Source of the DNA: Nocardiopsis metallicus
Lineage (GTDB): Bacteria; Actinomycetota; Actinomycetes; Streptosporangiales; Streptosporangiaceae
Direction of reading: 5' to 3'
NCBI RefSeq assembly: GCF_014201115.1
Contig: NZ_JACHDO010000001.1
Location: 3,038,001 to 3,102,000, forward strand
Length of the DNA stretch: 64,000 bases
Part shown: in pieces, positions 15,727-24,507 of the stretch
Layout of the letters: each line of letters begins with the position of its first letter
Numbering within the stretch: the first letter of the stretch is position 1
The notes under the pieces: model-generated
The model's database searches: none
Seen by the model: the letters and a program-made list of their open reading frames with translations, nothing else
What the model was told of the DNA's origin: nothing
Made by a program: the position numbers and the translations under genes

Positions 15727-16321
15727 TCACGCGCCGCCGACCGTCCCCGGTCGCTCGCGGGCGCCGTCCCCGGGGACGCTCGTGCGGCCTCGGGAGCCTC
15801 CGGCCATCTCCAGCGGAGGCAGTACCGTACGCCAGTCGCGCGCGGTGATCTCCCCCGGGCGGTGTCGTCCGACCACGGCGGGCAGTAGCGCCTCGTGCGC
15901 GCCGCGCTCGTGGTGGGTGGACACCTCCGTGGGCGTGAGGGCGATGCGCTCACCGGGGTAGGCGGCCGGGTCGATCGAGGTCAGACCGGCGGTGTCCACG
16001 GGTTCGGAGCAGAACAGCACCATGAACACGGAGGGGCCGGCCGCGTCCAGGGGATTGGCGGCGACCGTCGCACGGAACCGCTCCAGGGTGCTCACCAGCA
16101 CGGGAGCGTCGAAGCCGAACCGCGTATGGACCGCCTCGCGCACGGCCGCTCCCACCGCCTCGGGGGCGGGCTCGTCCGCGGTGACCACCGCGCTGCCGCT
16201 CTGGAGTAGGTGAACACGTCGGTGTACCCGAGCCCGGCCAGCAGGGTTCTGAGATCTGCCATGGGCGGTTTCCGGTGCCCCCGGCATTGATCCCGCGCAG
16301 CAGCACGATGTGTCCGGTCAT
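15727..16321 (-). pseudogene. DUF1697 protein, two frameshifts
   Basis: The pieces of a DUF1697 protein (normally about 180 residues in one frame) lie in three frames. ATG 16321 gives MTGHIVLLRGINAGG. A second frame continues HRKPPMADLRTLLAGLGYTDVFTY. A third frame gives LQSGSAVVTADEPAPEAV and runs to the stop at 15727 with ERFRATVAANPLDAAG and ALTPTEVSTHHERG. At least two indels are therefore needed, near 16275 and 16215. DUF1697 proteins are of unknown function. The gene is probably dead unless the sequence has errors. It marks the right edge of the accessory region. Confidence 0.8.
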
Positions 16322-16492
16322 ACTGTCCATGGTGCCCGAAGGCCACGACACTCGGCCGCGCCACGACACTCGACAGCGCCGCGGCCGAGGCGGGGCGCCC
16401 CCGCTGCCGGTGTCTTCCGGTCGCTTGTCCCTCCGTGCGCGCAGGGACCACAATGGCCTGGCCACACTGACCCACGTCGAAGCGGAGGGGAC

Positions 16493-17551
16493 ATGCCCCG
16501 CCTGAGCCACACCCTGGACCTGGCCCCGGTGGACCGGGGGGACGTCGCCCGGGCGGTGTCCGCGGTGCACGAGGTCCTGCGTAGTGCGCGCTTCGACGAC
16601 ACGGGCGAGCTGATCCTGCCCTCCGAGCAGGAGTCGGAGCGCCTGGAACGGCAGGCCGAGGAACTCGGGATCGTCCCCGCCGAGGCCGAGCGCGAGGAGC
16701 GCGAGCGCCGGAACCGGGCCCGGCTGGCCGACCTGCCGGATCCGGAACAGCCCGCCGGAGCCCCGGACGGTGACACCGAACGGGAGCTCTGGGAGCAGGA
16801 CCGCTCGGACGAGGCCGCGGTGCGCGAGGCGACCCTCACGCTGCGGCTGCTCTCCGGGGAGCACCTGGCCCCCGGCAGCACCTATCTGGCGACCGAGGTC
16901 GACGCCGACGGCAGACCCCTCTTCGACGAGGGCGGCGAGGGCTGGCTGGGCACCGACCTGACCGTGACCGCGTGGGAGGAATCCGGTGTGTGTTCGGTGG
17001 ACTTCAGCATGCGCGAGGACGCCACCTCGGCCGAGGACGGCGCCCCGCCGGTGACCATCGGCAGTGTGGTCCACGACCGCGCGGAGGAGACCCTCACCGT
17101 CCGCGCCGACATGCGCTTTCCGATGGAGAGCGCGATGGCGCGCTGGGGTTCGAGCCTGCTGCGCGCCCGGATCACCGCACGGGTGGAGCTGCGCGGCTGG
17201 TTCGCGGCGGCCGCCGGAGGTGCGACCGCTCCCCCGGTGACCCTGGAGGTGGAGCACCGGCTGGTCCGGGCGCACGGGTATGTGGTGCCCGCCCCGGGCC
17301 CGAACGGGCTCTGGTCGGTCTCCGGCGACCTGAGTGTGCGCGGCCGCGGACTGGCCCGGCCGCTGGTGGCGGCGGTCTTCTGGGCGCTGGTGCGCTCCGT
17401 CCGCCGGGCCGGCAGCCCCTCCGTCGCGGAACACTCCGCGGAGTTCGTCCGAGGCTGGGACGACCTCGCCCGCGCCCTGCCCGAGCTGCCCGGCTTCCTC
17501 GGCGAGGTGGCCGAGTCCCTGGCGACGGCCCGGCCGCGCAACCGCGGCTGA
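16493..17551 (+). CDS. Unknown 352-residue protein
   Basis: ATG 16493 is preceded by GGAGGGG. The protein has a charged, Glu/Arg-rich helical segment (about residues 35-100, likely coiled) and then a soluble beta-rich part with CSVDFSMRED and repeated AEETLTVRADMRF-like strands. Near the C-terminus are helices with AAVFWALVRSVRR and a GWDDLARALPELPGFLGEV tail. There is no signal peptide and no clear membrane segment, although residues around 290-305 are hydrophobic. I do not recognise a family. It converges on the symporter gene with 22 bases between the stops. Confidence 0.75.
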   Translation: MPRLSHTLDLAPVDRGDVARAVSAVHEVLRSARFDDTGELILPSEQESERLERQAEELGIVPAEAEREERERRNRARLADLPDPEQPAGAPDGDTERELWEQDRSDEAAVREATLTLRLLSGEHLAPGSTYLATEVDADGRPLFDEGGEGWLGTDLTVTAWEESGVCSVDFSMREDATSAEDGAPPVTIGSVVHDRAEETLTVRADMRFPMESAMARWGSSLLRARITARVELRGWFAAAAGGATAPPVTLEVEHRLVRAHGYVVPAPGPNGLWSVSGDLSVRGRGLARPLVAAVFWALVRSVRRAGSPSVAEHSAEFVRGWDDLARALPELPGFLGEVAESLATARPRNRG

Positions 17552-17573
17552 CCCCCTCCCCGGGCACCGCCGG

Positions 17574-19328
17574 TCAGTCGCGGTCAGCGCCCCAGCCGGT
17601 GAGGGAGCGCACCCGGAGTTCGGTGAAACGGGCGCTGTTGCGTTCCGGGGAGAGCAGGCTGCCGATGACCGCGCAGGCGAAGCCGACGGGCACCGCGACC
17701 AGCGCCGGGTTCTCCATGGGGAAGAACTGGATGTCGATCCAGGCGGGCAGCATGGACAGGTTCTCCCCGGTGACCGGGTCGGTCTTGCCGGACATCACCG
17801 GGGAGAACAGCATCAGCAGCAGGGTCGTTGACAGCCCGCCGTAGATCCCCCACTCCACGCCCTTGGTGTTGAAGCGGCGCCAGAACATGGTCAGGACGAT
17901 GACCGGCAGGTTGGCCGCGGCCGCGATGGCGAAGGCCAGCCCGACCAGGAAGGCGACGTTCTGGGCCTGGGCCTGCACGGCCAGGGCGATGGAGATCGCG
18001 CCGATCACACAGGCGGAGAAGCGGGCCACGCTCACCTCCTGGGACTCGCGCGGGCGCCCCCACATGAGGATGTGGCCGAACAGGTCGTGCGCGATCGAGG
18101 ACGACGAGGCCAGGGTGAGGCTGGCGATCACCGCGAGGATGGTGGCCAGGGCCACCGCCGAGATCAGGGCGAGCAGGACCGCGGCGCCCACCGGGCCCGC
18201 GGTCAGTCGGCCCAGTTCCTCGGCGAGCATCGGGACGGCGGAGTTGCCCGAGGGGTCCAGGGACATGATGCGTTCGGAGCCCACGATCGCGGCGGCCCCG
18301 AACCCCAGGGCGAGGGTCATCAGGTAGAAGGCGCCGACCATGACGATGGTGCGGTTGACCGAGGAGCGGGCGGCGCGGCCGTCGGTCACGGTGTAGAAGC
18401 GGATGAGGATGTGCGGCAGGGCCACGGTGCCCAGGACCAGTGCCAGACCGAGGCTGATCAGGTCCATCTTGTTGAAGAAGGTCTGCGCCGCCTCGCCGGG
18501 CACCTCGACGCCGAAGCGCAGCCCGGGTTCGAGGAAGGCCTGCCCGTGTCCGCTGGCCTCGGCCGCGCCGCTGAGCAGGGCTCGCGGGTCGAAGGAGTAG
18601 AGGGCCAGCACCATGACGGTGAGCAGTCCGGTGGCGCTGAGCAGCACCACGGCCTTGATGATCTGCAGCCAGGTGGCGGCCTTCATCCCGCCGTACATGA
18701 CGTAGACGATCATCAGCACGCCCACCAGCACGATGGCGCCGGTGCGGGCCTGGCCCGCGCTCAGCCCCAGGAAGGTGCCGCCGTCGTGCAGGCCGAGCAG
18801 GACGGAGACCAGCGCGCCCGCGCCCACCATCTGGGCGACCAGGTAGAACACGCACACGGTGACCGTGGAGACGGTGCAGGCCAGCCGGACGCGCATCCGG
18901 CGCATGCGGAAGGCGGGCAGGTCGGCCATGGTGAAGCGGCCGGTGTTGCGCATCAGCTGGGCCATGGGCAGTACCAGCAGCCAGGCCACCAGGAAGCCGA
19001 TGGAGTACAGGAAGCCGTCGTAGCCCTGGAGGGCGATCATCCCGGCGATGCCGAGGAAGGAGGCGGCGGACAGGTAGTCGCCGGTCAGGGCGAGGCCGTT
19101 CTGGGTGCTGGAGAAGCCCCGACCGCCCGCGTAGAAGTCGACGGCGCCCTTGGTGGTGCGCCGGGCGCGGATGGTGACGGCCAGGGTGACCAGGACGAAC
19201 AGGGCGCACAGGCCGACGGTCCAGGCGTGCGCGACGCCGAACTGACCGCCGAGCGCGCTGCCCAGGTCGGGGGCGGCGCTCTCCAGAAGACGGGTGGCGC
19301 TGCCCGGATCGAGGGTGCCGGTGTCCAT
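17574..19328 (-). CDS. actP: Solute:sodium symporter, acetate/monocarboxylate type
   Basis: The 584-residue membrane protein has about 13 hydrophobic helices. SSS-family signatures include FYAGGRGFSSTQNGLALTGDY (given as YAGGRGFSSTQNG and LALTGDYLSAASFLG) and QMVGAGALVSVLLGL. The acetate-permease type is favoured because it follows a DUF485 gene with a one-base TGATG overlap, the usual yjcH-actP arrangement. It probably imports acetate, pyruvate or similar short acids with Na+ or H+. The C-terminal tail (about 30 residues) is cytoplasmic and basic. Substrate is inference from context. Confidence 0.88.
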   Translation of the reverse strand: MDTGTLDPGSATRLLESAAPDLGSALGGQFGVAHAWTVGLCALFVLVTLAVTIRARRTTKGAVDFYAGGRGFSSTQNGLALTGDYLSAASFLGIAGMIALQGYDGFLYSIGFLVAWLLVLPMAQLMRNTGRFTMADLPAFRMRRMRVRLACTVSTVTVCVFYLVAQMVGAGALVSVLLGLHDGGTFLGLSAGQARTGAIVLVGVLMIVYVMYGGMKAATWLQIIKAVVLLSATGLLTVMVLALYSFDPRALLSGAAEASGHGQAFLEPGLRFGVEVPGEAAQTFFNKMDLISLGLALVLGTVALPHILIRFYTVTDGRAARSSVNRTIVMVGAFYLMTLALGFGAAAIVGSERIMSLDPSGNSAVPMLAEELGRLTAGPVGAAVLLALISAVALATILAVIASLTLASSSSIAHDLFGHILMWGRPRESQEVSVARFSACVIGAISIALAVQAQAQNVAFLVGLAFAIAAAANLPVIVLTMFWRRFNTKGVEWGIYGGLSTTLLLMLFSPVMSGKTDPVTGENLSMLPAWIDIQFFPMENPALVAVPVGFACAVIGSLLSPERNSARFTELRVRSLTGWGADRD

Positions 19329-19771
19329 CAGCCGATCACCCGTCCGCTGATCGTGTCCTCGCCGCGGGCGCGGTCACGGATCTCCTCGGCCAGCGGATCG
19401 ATGGAGTGGGCGGAGAAACGGCCGAAGGCCCAGGCGAGCGCGAAGGTGAGCAGGAACTGTCCGATTCCCATGAGCAGGGCGACGTTGACGGAGTCGACGA
19501 TCTGCACGCTCATGAAATCGCGCGCGTAGGCGGAAAGGAGGAGATAGGACATGTAGCTGGTCAGGAAGGCACCGACCAGAACCCCCGCCTGGAGTGCGAA
19601 TCTCCTTCGTAGTTTCACAAAACGCGGGTCGACGGACACGCGTTCACAGGCATGCGCCATATCCGCCTCGGCCCGCATGCGGGCCGACCTCCCGCCAGCC
19701 GGTCGCGGCGATTCCCCCGCTCCGTCACCACGCCTTCTGGACGTGCCTTCCATGTACTCGACCACGGCCAT
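19328..19771 (-). CDS. DUF485 membrane protein, symporter partner
   Basis: This is a DUF485 protein of about 147 residues. Two transmembrane helices (GVLVGAFLTSYMSYLLLSAY and VNVALLMGIGQFLLTFALAW) follow a basic stretch VKLRRRFALQ, and FGRFSAHSIDPLAEEIR closes the domain. DUF485 proteins (YjcH) accompany acetate symporters, possibly as small subunits. The stop overlaps the symporter ATG. The true start is uncertain: ATG 19771 is listed, but later in-frame ATGs at MEGTSRRR and MRAEADMAHAC are possible because about 50 N-terminal residues are low-complexity. Confidence 0.8.
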   Translation of the reverse strand: MAVVEYMEGTSRRRGDGAGESPRPAGGRSARMRAEADMAHACERVSVDPRFVKLRRRFALQAGVLVGAFLTSYMSYLLLSAYARDFMSVQIVDSVNVALLMGIGQFLLTFALAWAFGRFSAHSIDPLAEEIRDRARGEDTISGRVIG

Positions 19772-20220
19772 CCCCCCGAACACGGCAAAGTCCCTCCCCG
19801 CGCGAGCGGGGCCCTTGTCTGTGACGCCCAATCCGCCCCCCACGGACTGCGGCCTTTCCCCGGCGCGCGCCGCCAAGGGCGCGTCGGCCGGTTTCCCGGG
19901 GCGATTCGTCACCGTCGCGGGACGCCCCTCTCCCCGGGGTGGGCATCACACTAACGACACTCCGAGCGCCGCGTTCACCAAATGCACAAATCGGCTGGCA
20001 CAAATACGGTGAGTGAGAATAAGAAAAGGGACGAAGGGCATTGCCGAACCACAGCCCGGACCAAATACCCACGTCCGCCCCGCCCTGGAGAAGGCCGAAC
20101 GGCGACCGGGATCACAGTGCGCGCCCGGAACGGACCGCCTGGTCATCCCGGCCACACGCGCCGTGGGACGGCGCAGCGACCCCTCCGACTTCGCTAGGCT
20201 TCGGGGCGACCCCGACCCAT

Positions 20221-20270
20221 CACGGAAACCGGGCTCAACACCCGTTTCCGTGTTCGTACATGTGTATGAT
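20221..20270 (+). promoter_or_regulatory. Hairpin plus -10 before the gene at 20317
   Basis: CACGGAAACCGGG pairs with CCCGTTTCCGTG (20221-20252, one bulge), followed by TATGAT at 20265-20270 as a -10 box. The rest of the 545-base gap (19772-20316) holds the symporter-operon promoter region, with an A-rich patch near 19980-20040, and no other gene I can support. Confidence 0.4.
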
Positions 20271-20316
20271 TACGGGGTCCGCACAGTTCACGCGATACCG
20301 AAGGGAAATCCCCGCC

Positions 20317-20598
20317 GTGGTCACCGAGGTCTTCACGCGCAAGTACTGCGATCCCCACGCTGTTCGCGAGGAGAAGGTCGAGGCGACTGAGGTCATCCAG
20401 TTCGCCTGGGAAGGCGCTGTCCGCGAGGTCGACGCCTGCGAGGAGTGCTTCAAGGAGCACGAGACCCGTTACGAGCCCCTCGTCGACTACTCGCGTCCGG
20501 TGAAGAAGCGCCGCGTCACCAAGAAGGCCGCGCCCGCCGCCGAGAAGACCGAGAAGCCCGAGAGCTCCGACTCCGCCGCGGACAGCGAGGAAGGCTAG
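20317..20598 (+). CDS. Small unknown protein, possible zinc binder
   Basis: GTG 20317 is chosen because AAGGGAAA lies eight bases upstream. The 93-residue product has a compact N-terminal half with C-x2-H (YCDPHA) and C-x2-C (ACEECFKEH), spaced like a zinc-binding knuckle. Between them is the strand-like segment ATEVIQFAWEGAVREVD. The C-terminal half is a basic KKRRVTKKAAPAAEK tail that turns acidic and Ser-rich, like nucleic-acid-associated actinobacterial proteins. I cannot name a family. A strong hairpin terminates the unit. Confidence 0.65.
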   Translation: MVTEVFTRKYCDPHAVREEKVEATEVIQFAWEGAVREVDACEECFKEHETRYEPLVDYSRPVKKRRVTKKAAPAAEKTEKPESSDSAADSEEG

Positions 20599-20659
20599 GG
20601 TTCCAGCCGCGTGGCCCGTCAGGGCCGTGCGAGAACGACCTCATCGCGTCAACCGCGAA

Positions 20660-20699
20660 GCGGGGGTCGGCGACACCCCCAGTGGCCGCCGACCCCCGC
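20660..20699. terminator. Bidirectional terminator hairpin
   Basis: GCGGGGGTCGGCG and CGCCGACCCCCGC form a perfect 13-bp stem with a 14-base loop. It lies between the convergent genes ending at 20598 and 20741. Confidence 0.8.
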
Positions 20700-20740
20700 G
20701 CTCGTGTCCGCCCCGGGTGATTCCCCTCAGGCGGTTCCGG

Positions 20741-21832
20741 TCACGCCGAGCCCATCAGGCGCGCGACCTGGCCGCCCTTGCGGCTCTCCTCGCCGAGTCC
20801 GCCCTGAAGCGCCGCGGCGACCGGCAGCCGGGCGTGTACGTACACACCCTCCTGGGTCTGCACCGAAGCACCCAGGCGGCGCATGATCCGCAACATCCCG
20901 GTGTTGGCGAGCGTGGTCTCGGCCCGCACCTCGGCCAGCCCCCAGTCACCGGCGATGACCGTGAGCGCGCGGGTCAGGGCGGTGCCCACCCCGCTCCCCT
21001 GCCAGGAGTCCTCGACGAGGAAGGCGATCTCGCCCACCCCGGGGTCCAGCGTGTACATCAGGTGCCCCAGGGCGATCGGCTCCTCCTGGCCCTGCGGGCG
21101 CACCGCGATGGTCAGGCCGCGTTCGGCGTCGCAGAACACCCGGAGCATGCGCGGGCCCAGCTCGCTGATCCCCGCGAAGTAGCGGTTGCGCAGGGTGCCG
21201 GGTGAACAGCGGCGGTGCAGCTCGCTCAGGGCCGGCGCGTCCGTCTCGCGGACCTGGCGCAGGGAGAGCGGCGTGCCGTCCGCCGTGCGGATGACGCGGT
21301 CGGTGGGCACCGGACCGGTGGAGGGCATCACCGAGCGCACCAGTGCGTCGGCCCGGCTCGACTCGGTCCAGGTGAAGGGGTGCGAGGCCCGAGTGACCAG
21401 GACCCCGCGCAGGGGTCCGACCGGTACCAGCATCGAGGTGCCCCGGCCCATGTCCTCGGCGTCCTCGGCGGTGAGGTTGGTCCAGCGGGCGTCGTCGGCG
21501 AGCAGCAGCTCGGCAAGGGCCTCGGGGAGCCGGTTCGGGTGGGAGCGCAGCCGCGCGGTGAGCAGCAGGGCCCGGGTGACCTCGTCGCCGACCTCGCGCC
21601 GCCCGGCGGCGACCGCCGTCACGGTACCGGTCGGGCACTGTTCGGTGAGTGCGCGGACGGCGGCGCCGTGGTTGCCGGGGATGTCCACGACGAACTCGTC
21701 CACCACCCCGGAGACGTCGGTGTGGATGGCCAGTCCCACGATGTTCCCGCCGTGTTCGGCGAGGGTGCCGACGACCCCCGCGAGCCCGCCGGGGCGGTCC
21801 TCGACCGCGGTACGGATACGCCACAGGCTCAT
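20741..21832 (-). CDS. ACT-domain GNAT acetyltransferase
   Basis: ATG 21832 has AGGAGG nine bases upstream. The 363-residue protein begins with an ACT-like domain (WRIRTAVEDRPGGLAGVVGTLAEHG, given as WRIRTAVEDRPGGLAG and VVGTLAEHGGNIVGL; residues 3-70). It ends with a GNAT domain carrying VEDSWQGSGVGTALTRAL, the acetyl-CoA loop (Q-x2-G-x-G), and ETTLANTGMLRIMRRLG. ACT domains bind amino acids and GNAT domains acetylate amino groups, so an amino-acid-gated acetyltransferase, possibly of proteins, is plausible. No neighbour indicates the substrate. Confidence 0.82.
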   Translation of the reverse strand: MSLWRIRTAVEDRPGGLAGVVGTLAEHGGNIVGLAIHTDVSGVVDEFVVDIPGNHGAAVRALTEQCPTGTVTAVAAGRREVGDEVTRALLLTARLRSHPNRLPEALAELLLADDARWTNLTAEDAEDMGRGTSMLVPVGPLRGVLVTRASHPFTWTESSRADALVRSVMPSTGPVPTDRVIRTADGTPLSLRQVRETDAPALSELHRRCSPGTLRNRYFAGISELGPRMLRVFCDAERGLTIAVRPQGQEEPIALGHLMYTLDPGVGEIAFLVEDSWQGSGVGTALTRALTVIAGDWGLAEVRAETTLANTGMLRIMRRLGASVQTQEGVYVHARLPVAAALQGGLGEESRKGGQVARLMGSA

Positions 21833-22010
21833 GGGCCAAACCTCCTGGTGGAGAAGGTGCTCCCCCGCCGCGTCACGACGCTGTGGCCGCGACGGGGACG
21901 CGCACCGACGTGCTTCCACTGTGGTGGCCCGAGGTTTCGCGGAGGTTAGGTCGCGGTTGAGTTCGGTGTGCCGTCCGAGGACGTCGTGTAACACCGGGTG
22001 TCGCTGGCGC

Positions 22011-22646
22011 TCAGCTGAGTTCCAGCGTGGTCAGGCAGGTGGGGTCGTCCTCGCCCGTGGAGACCCGTGCGGTGCCGGACCGGCCTTCGTGCTCGACGGT
22101 GACGGTGGCGTGGACGCCTCTGGGCAGCCAGTACCCGACGAACCCGTTGTCGAAGGTGGTCCCCTCCTCCTCCACCAGCACGGTGCCGTCGGAGTCGTCG
22201 GTGACGGTCACGGAGACGGCCTCGCCGCGCAGCTCACCCAGACAGGAGGTCAGGTTGTGGAAGAAGCAGTCGTGCGTGTGACCCACGTACGGCGCCATCG
22301 ACAGGTAGAAGAGGTCCTCGGGCAGGCCGAGTTCAATCTCCTCCCCTTCCGGCCCGTCGGCGAGGACGAGGACGTCGGAGCGCACGGAGGCGACGAGGTC
22401 GGTGGGGCGTTCGTCCACCGGCAGCAGGTCCAGGCGGTCCACGATCTCCTCGGCGGTCAGGCCGTCGAGGCCGTGCTCGGCCAGCAGCTCCGCACCCGGA
22501 CCGGACTCCGGTGCCGCTTCACCGCCCGCCTCACCCGCTGTCCCGTTGCCCGTCTCGTCCGGGAGAGCGCTCTGTTCCTCTGAGCCGGCGCACGCTGTGA
22601 GCACGAGTGCCGTGGCGGCGAGCCCGGCCATTGCCGTGTACCTCAT
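22011..22646 (-). CDS. CueP-like copper-binding lipoprotein
   Basis: The 211-residue protein has an N-terminal signal with a lipobox (ALVLTAC, cysteine about residue 19), then an acidic Gly/Glu linker. A CueP-family body follows: DGLTAEEIVDRLDLLP, YVGHTHDCFFHNLTSC and WLPR, ending in a Thr-Cys-Leu motif (DPTCLTTLEL). CueP in Salmonella binds periplasmic copper; actinobacterial relatives are lipoproteins of presumed similar role. The conserved His/Cys set (HTHDC, TSC, TCL) is present. It stands alone, 140 bases downstream of a tetR gene, and no copper regulator site is obvious. Confidence 0.8.
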   Translation of the reverse strand: MRYTAMAGLAATALVLTACAGSEEQSALPDETGNGTAGEAGGEAAPESGPGAELLAEHGLDGLTAEEIVDRLDLLPVDERPTDLVASVRSDVLVLADGPEGEEIELGLPEDLFYLSMAPYVGHTHDCFFHNLTSCLGELRGEAVSVTVTDDSDGTVLVEEEGTTFDNGFVGYWLPRGVHATVTVEHEGRSGTARVSTGEDDPTCLTTLELS

Positions 22647-22785
22647 GACTGTTTCCCATCCGATTCTCGGCGTCGACCGGCGCCAGACTACGCCCGGCGG
22701 TCGGCGTCCGGCTACGCCCGGAACGGATGCGAACCGAAGGCCACCGCGGGAGACGGCCTCGGCCCCGGCCTCGCCACCCGGACGG

Positions 22786-23391
22786 CTAACCGTCCGCGAT
22801 CCCCTGGGGGGTGACGGACTGGTCGAGGACGAAGTCGAGGTAGGCCGAAGCACCCGCGCCACCGGGCAGTACCCCGGGGGTCGCGTGGACCAGCTGCATG
22901 TACCCGAGCCAGGCGGTGAAGGCGAGCAGGGCCTGGTGCCGCGACCGCTCGGGGGAGGCGCCCAGTTCCTCGTACAGGGAGGCTACATAGGAGACCCGGT
23001 GTTCGGTGATGCGAGCGACGGCGGGGGCTACAAGCGGGTGCGAGGCGGTGGCGAGCAGGGCGACCTCGATCCGGTTCTCCGCTGCGCTGGCGGCCCAGAC
23101 GGTCACGTCCCTGAACAGCCTCCGAAGCTTGGCGTGCGCGTCCGGTTCGGCCTCCACGTATGCGACCACGGCCTCGGTGTGCTCGCGCTCCCACAGATCC
23201 AGCGCCGCCGCGATCAATGCGTCGCGGTTGGCGAAGTGCCAGTAGAAGCTGCCCTTGGTCGCGCCCAGGCGGGCAGCGATCGGCTCGACAGCGACGGCGC
23301 TCAGACCGCCCTCGCTGATCGCTGCCATGGCCGCGCGGGCCCAGTCCTCGGCGGTGAGTCGCTTGCGGGTCTTTTCGTCGGCCATAGCCAT
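22786..23391 (-). CDS. TetR-family transcriptional regulator
   Basis: The 201-residue protein has an N-terminal helix-turn-helix (GGLSAVAVEPIAARLGATKGSFYWHFANRDAL, best seen as IAARLGATKGSFYWHF) and an alpha-helical ligand-binding part. ATG 23391 overlaps the first of two operators, and MADEKTRKR at 23385 is an alternative; neither has a ribosome site, so the mRNA may be leaderless. It is divergent from an SRPBCC-domain gene across a region with two near-identical palindromes. It therefore very probably represses itself and that gene. The inducer is unknown. Confidence 0.88.
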   Translation of the reverse strand: MAMADEKTRKRLTAEDWARAAMAAISEGGLSAVAVEPIAARLGATKGSFYWHFANRDALIAAALDLWEREHTEAVVAYVEAEPDAHAKLRRLFRDVTVWAASAAENRIEVALLATASHPLVAPAVARITEHRVSYVASLYEELGASPERSRHQALLAFTAWLGYMQLVHATPGVLPGGAGASAYLDFVLDQSVTPQGIADG

Positions 23392-23427
23392 ACGGTACCG
23401 TACGGAAAAGCACCATACGGCACCGTA
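23391..23427. promoter_or_regulatory. Twin TetR operators
   Basis: TACGGTACCGTA (23391-23402) and TACGGCACCGTA (23416-23427) are palindromes of the form TACGG-N2-CCGTA with centres 25 bp apart. The second extends to ACCATACGG-CA-CCGTATGGT (23412-23431). They fill the divergent promoter between the tetR gene and the gene at 23451. Confidence 0.75.
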
Positions 23428-23450
23428 TGGTGAACTCGATGGAGGTCCAC

Positions 23451-24437
23451 GTGGCACTCGTCCACAACACTCATGAACGGGTCGTTTCCGCACCCCCCGA
23501 GACATTGGGCGATCTGACGGCCGCACTCGGCGGCGACCGGGACCGGCTGTGGCCGAACCCGGAGTGGATGCCGCTGCGATTGGACCGGCCGCTGTCGGTC
23601 GGCGCCGACGGCGGGCACGGGCCGATCCGCTACCGGGTGAGCGAGTACGAGCCCGGCCGCCGGGTGCGGTTCGAGTTCGGCCAGCGGACGGGGCTCGGCG
23701 GCTTCCACGAGTTCACCATCGAGCCACGCCCCGACGGCTCCTCGATGCTGCGCCACCGCATCGAGGCGAGCCCGCGCGGAAGCACACTCCTGATGTGGCC
23801 GCTGGTGATCCGCCCGATCCACGACGCCCTGATCGAGGACCTGTTCGACAACGCCGAACACGCCGCGACCGGGCAGCGTCCACCGGCCCGCCGCTGGTCA
23901 CCGTGGGTACGCCTGCTCCGCCGCGTGGCACGCCAGCGAGCCCGGGCCTGCCCGGTACCGGAAGCGGCGCGGCTCGCCCGCACGGCCTTCGAGAAGACGG
24001 ACCACGCAGGAGCCTTCTCCTTGGGCCTGCGCCCGGGCATCAGCACCGACCCCCAGGAATGGGCGGACGCGGTCTTCCGCGACCCGCCCCGCTGGGTGAT
24101 GGCGCTGCTCCTGCTGCGCGAGTCGCTGGTGGGTCTGGTCGGCATCGAACGCGGGGGCCGGTCCGCCTTCGACACGGTCGCGTCCCGCCCCGGCGAGGTA
24201 CTTCTGGGCACCGACTCCGGCCACCTGGACTTTCGGGCCTCGGTCCTGGTCGAGGAAGATTCCGGCAGCGTCACCCTGAGCACGGTGGTGCGCCTGAACA
24301 ACCGGCGCGGTCGGCTGTACTGGGCGGTGGTCCGCCGACTGCACCCCTTCGTGATCCGCGCCATGCTGCGGCGCGCCGCAGACCGGTTGGCCGAACGGGA
24401 CCGGGCGGCGCGCGTCGGCGCCCGGACTCAGGGCTGA
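23451..24437 (+). CDS. SRPBCC plus DUF2867-like protein
   Basis: GTG 23451 is preferred because GGAGG lies five bases upstream; ATGs at 23427 and 23439 are in frame, the first inside the operator. Of 328 residues, the first ~145 are SRPBCC-like (WPNPEWMPLRL..., RYRVSEYEPGRRVRFEFG, FTIEPRPDGSSMLRHRI). The C-terminal ~170 resemble DUF2867 (HAGAFSLGLRPGISTDPQEW, FRASVLVEED..., VVRLNNRRGRLYWAVVRRLHP). Both parts belong to START-like small-molecule-binding folds. It is divergent from and probably controlled by the TetR gene, so a hydrophobic ligand or detoxification role is plausible but unproven. Confidence 0.75.
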   Translation: MALVHNTHERVVSAPPETLGDLTAALGGDRDRLWPNPEWMPLRLDRPLSVGADGGHGPIRYRVSEYEPGRRVRFEFGQRTGLGGFHEFTIEPRPDGSSMLRHRIEASPRGSTLLMWPLVIRPIHDALIEDLFDNAEHAATGQRPPARRWSPWVRLLRRVARQRARACPVPEAARLARTAFEKTDHAGAFSLGLRPGISTDPQEWADAVFRDPPRWVMALLLLRESLVGLVGIERGGRSAFDTVASRPGEVLLGTDSGHLDFRASVLVEEDSGSVTLSTVVRLNNRRGRLYWAVVRRLHPFVIRAMLRRAADRLAERDRAARVGARTQG

Positions 24438-24507
24438 CCGGCGACCAGGGCAACGGGGCGTCTCAGGGCCGGCCACCGGAGCCGGGGCTGTGGTCGCTGG
24501 CGACCGG

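Noticed and set aside
18072..19529. Long plus-strand ORF opposite the symporter
   Set aside because: Composition is dominated by Gly/Ala/His/Asp and hydrophilic repeats, the complement of a membrane protein; no ribosome site.
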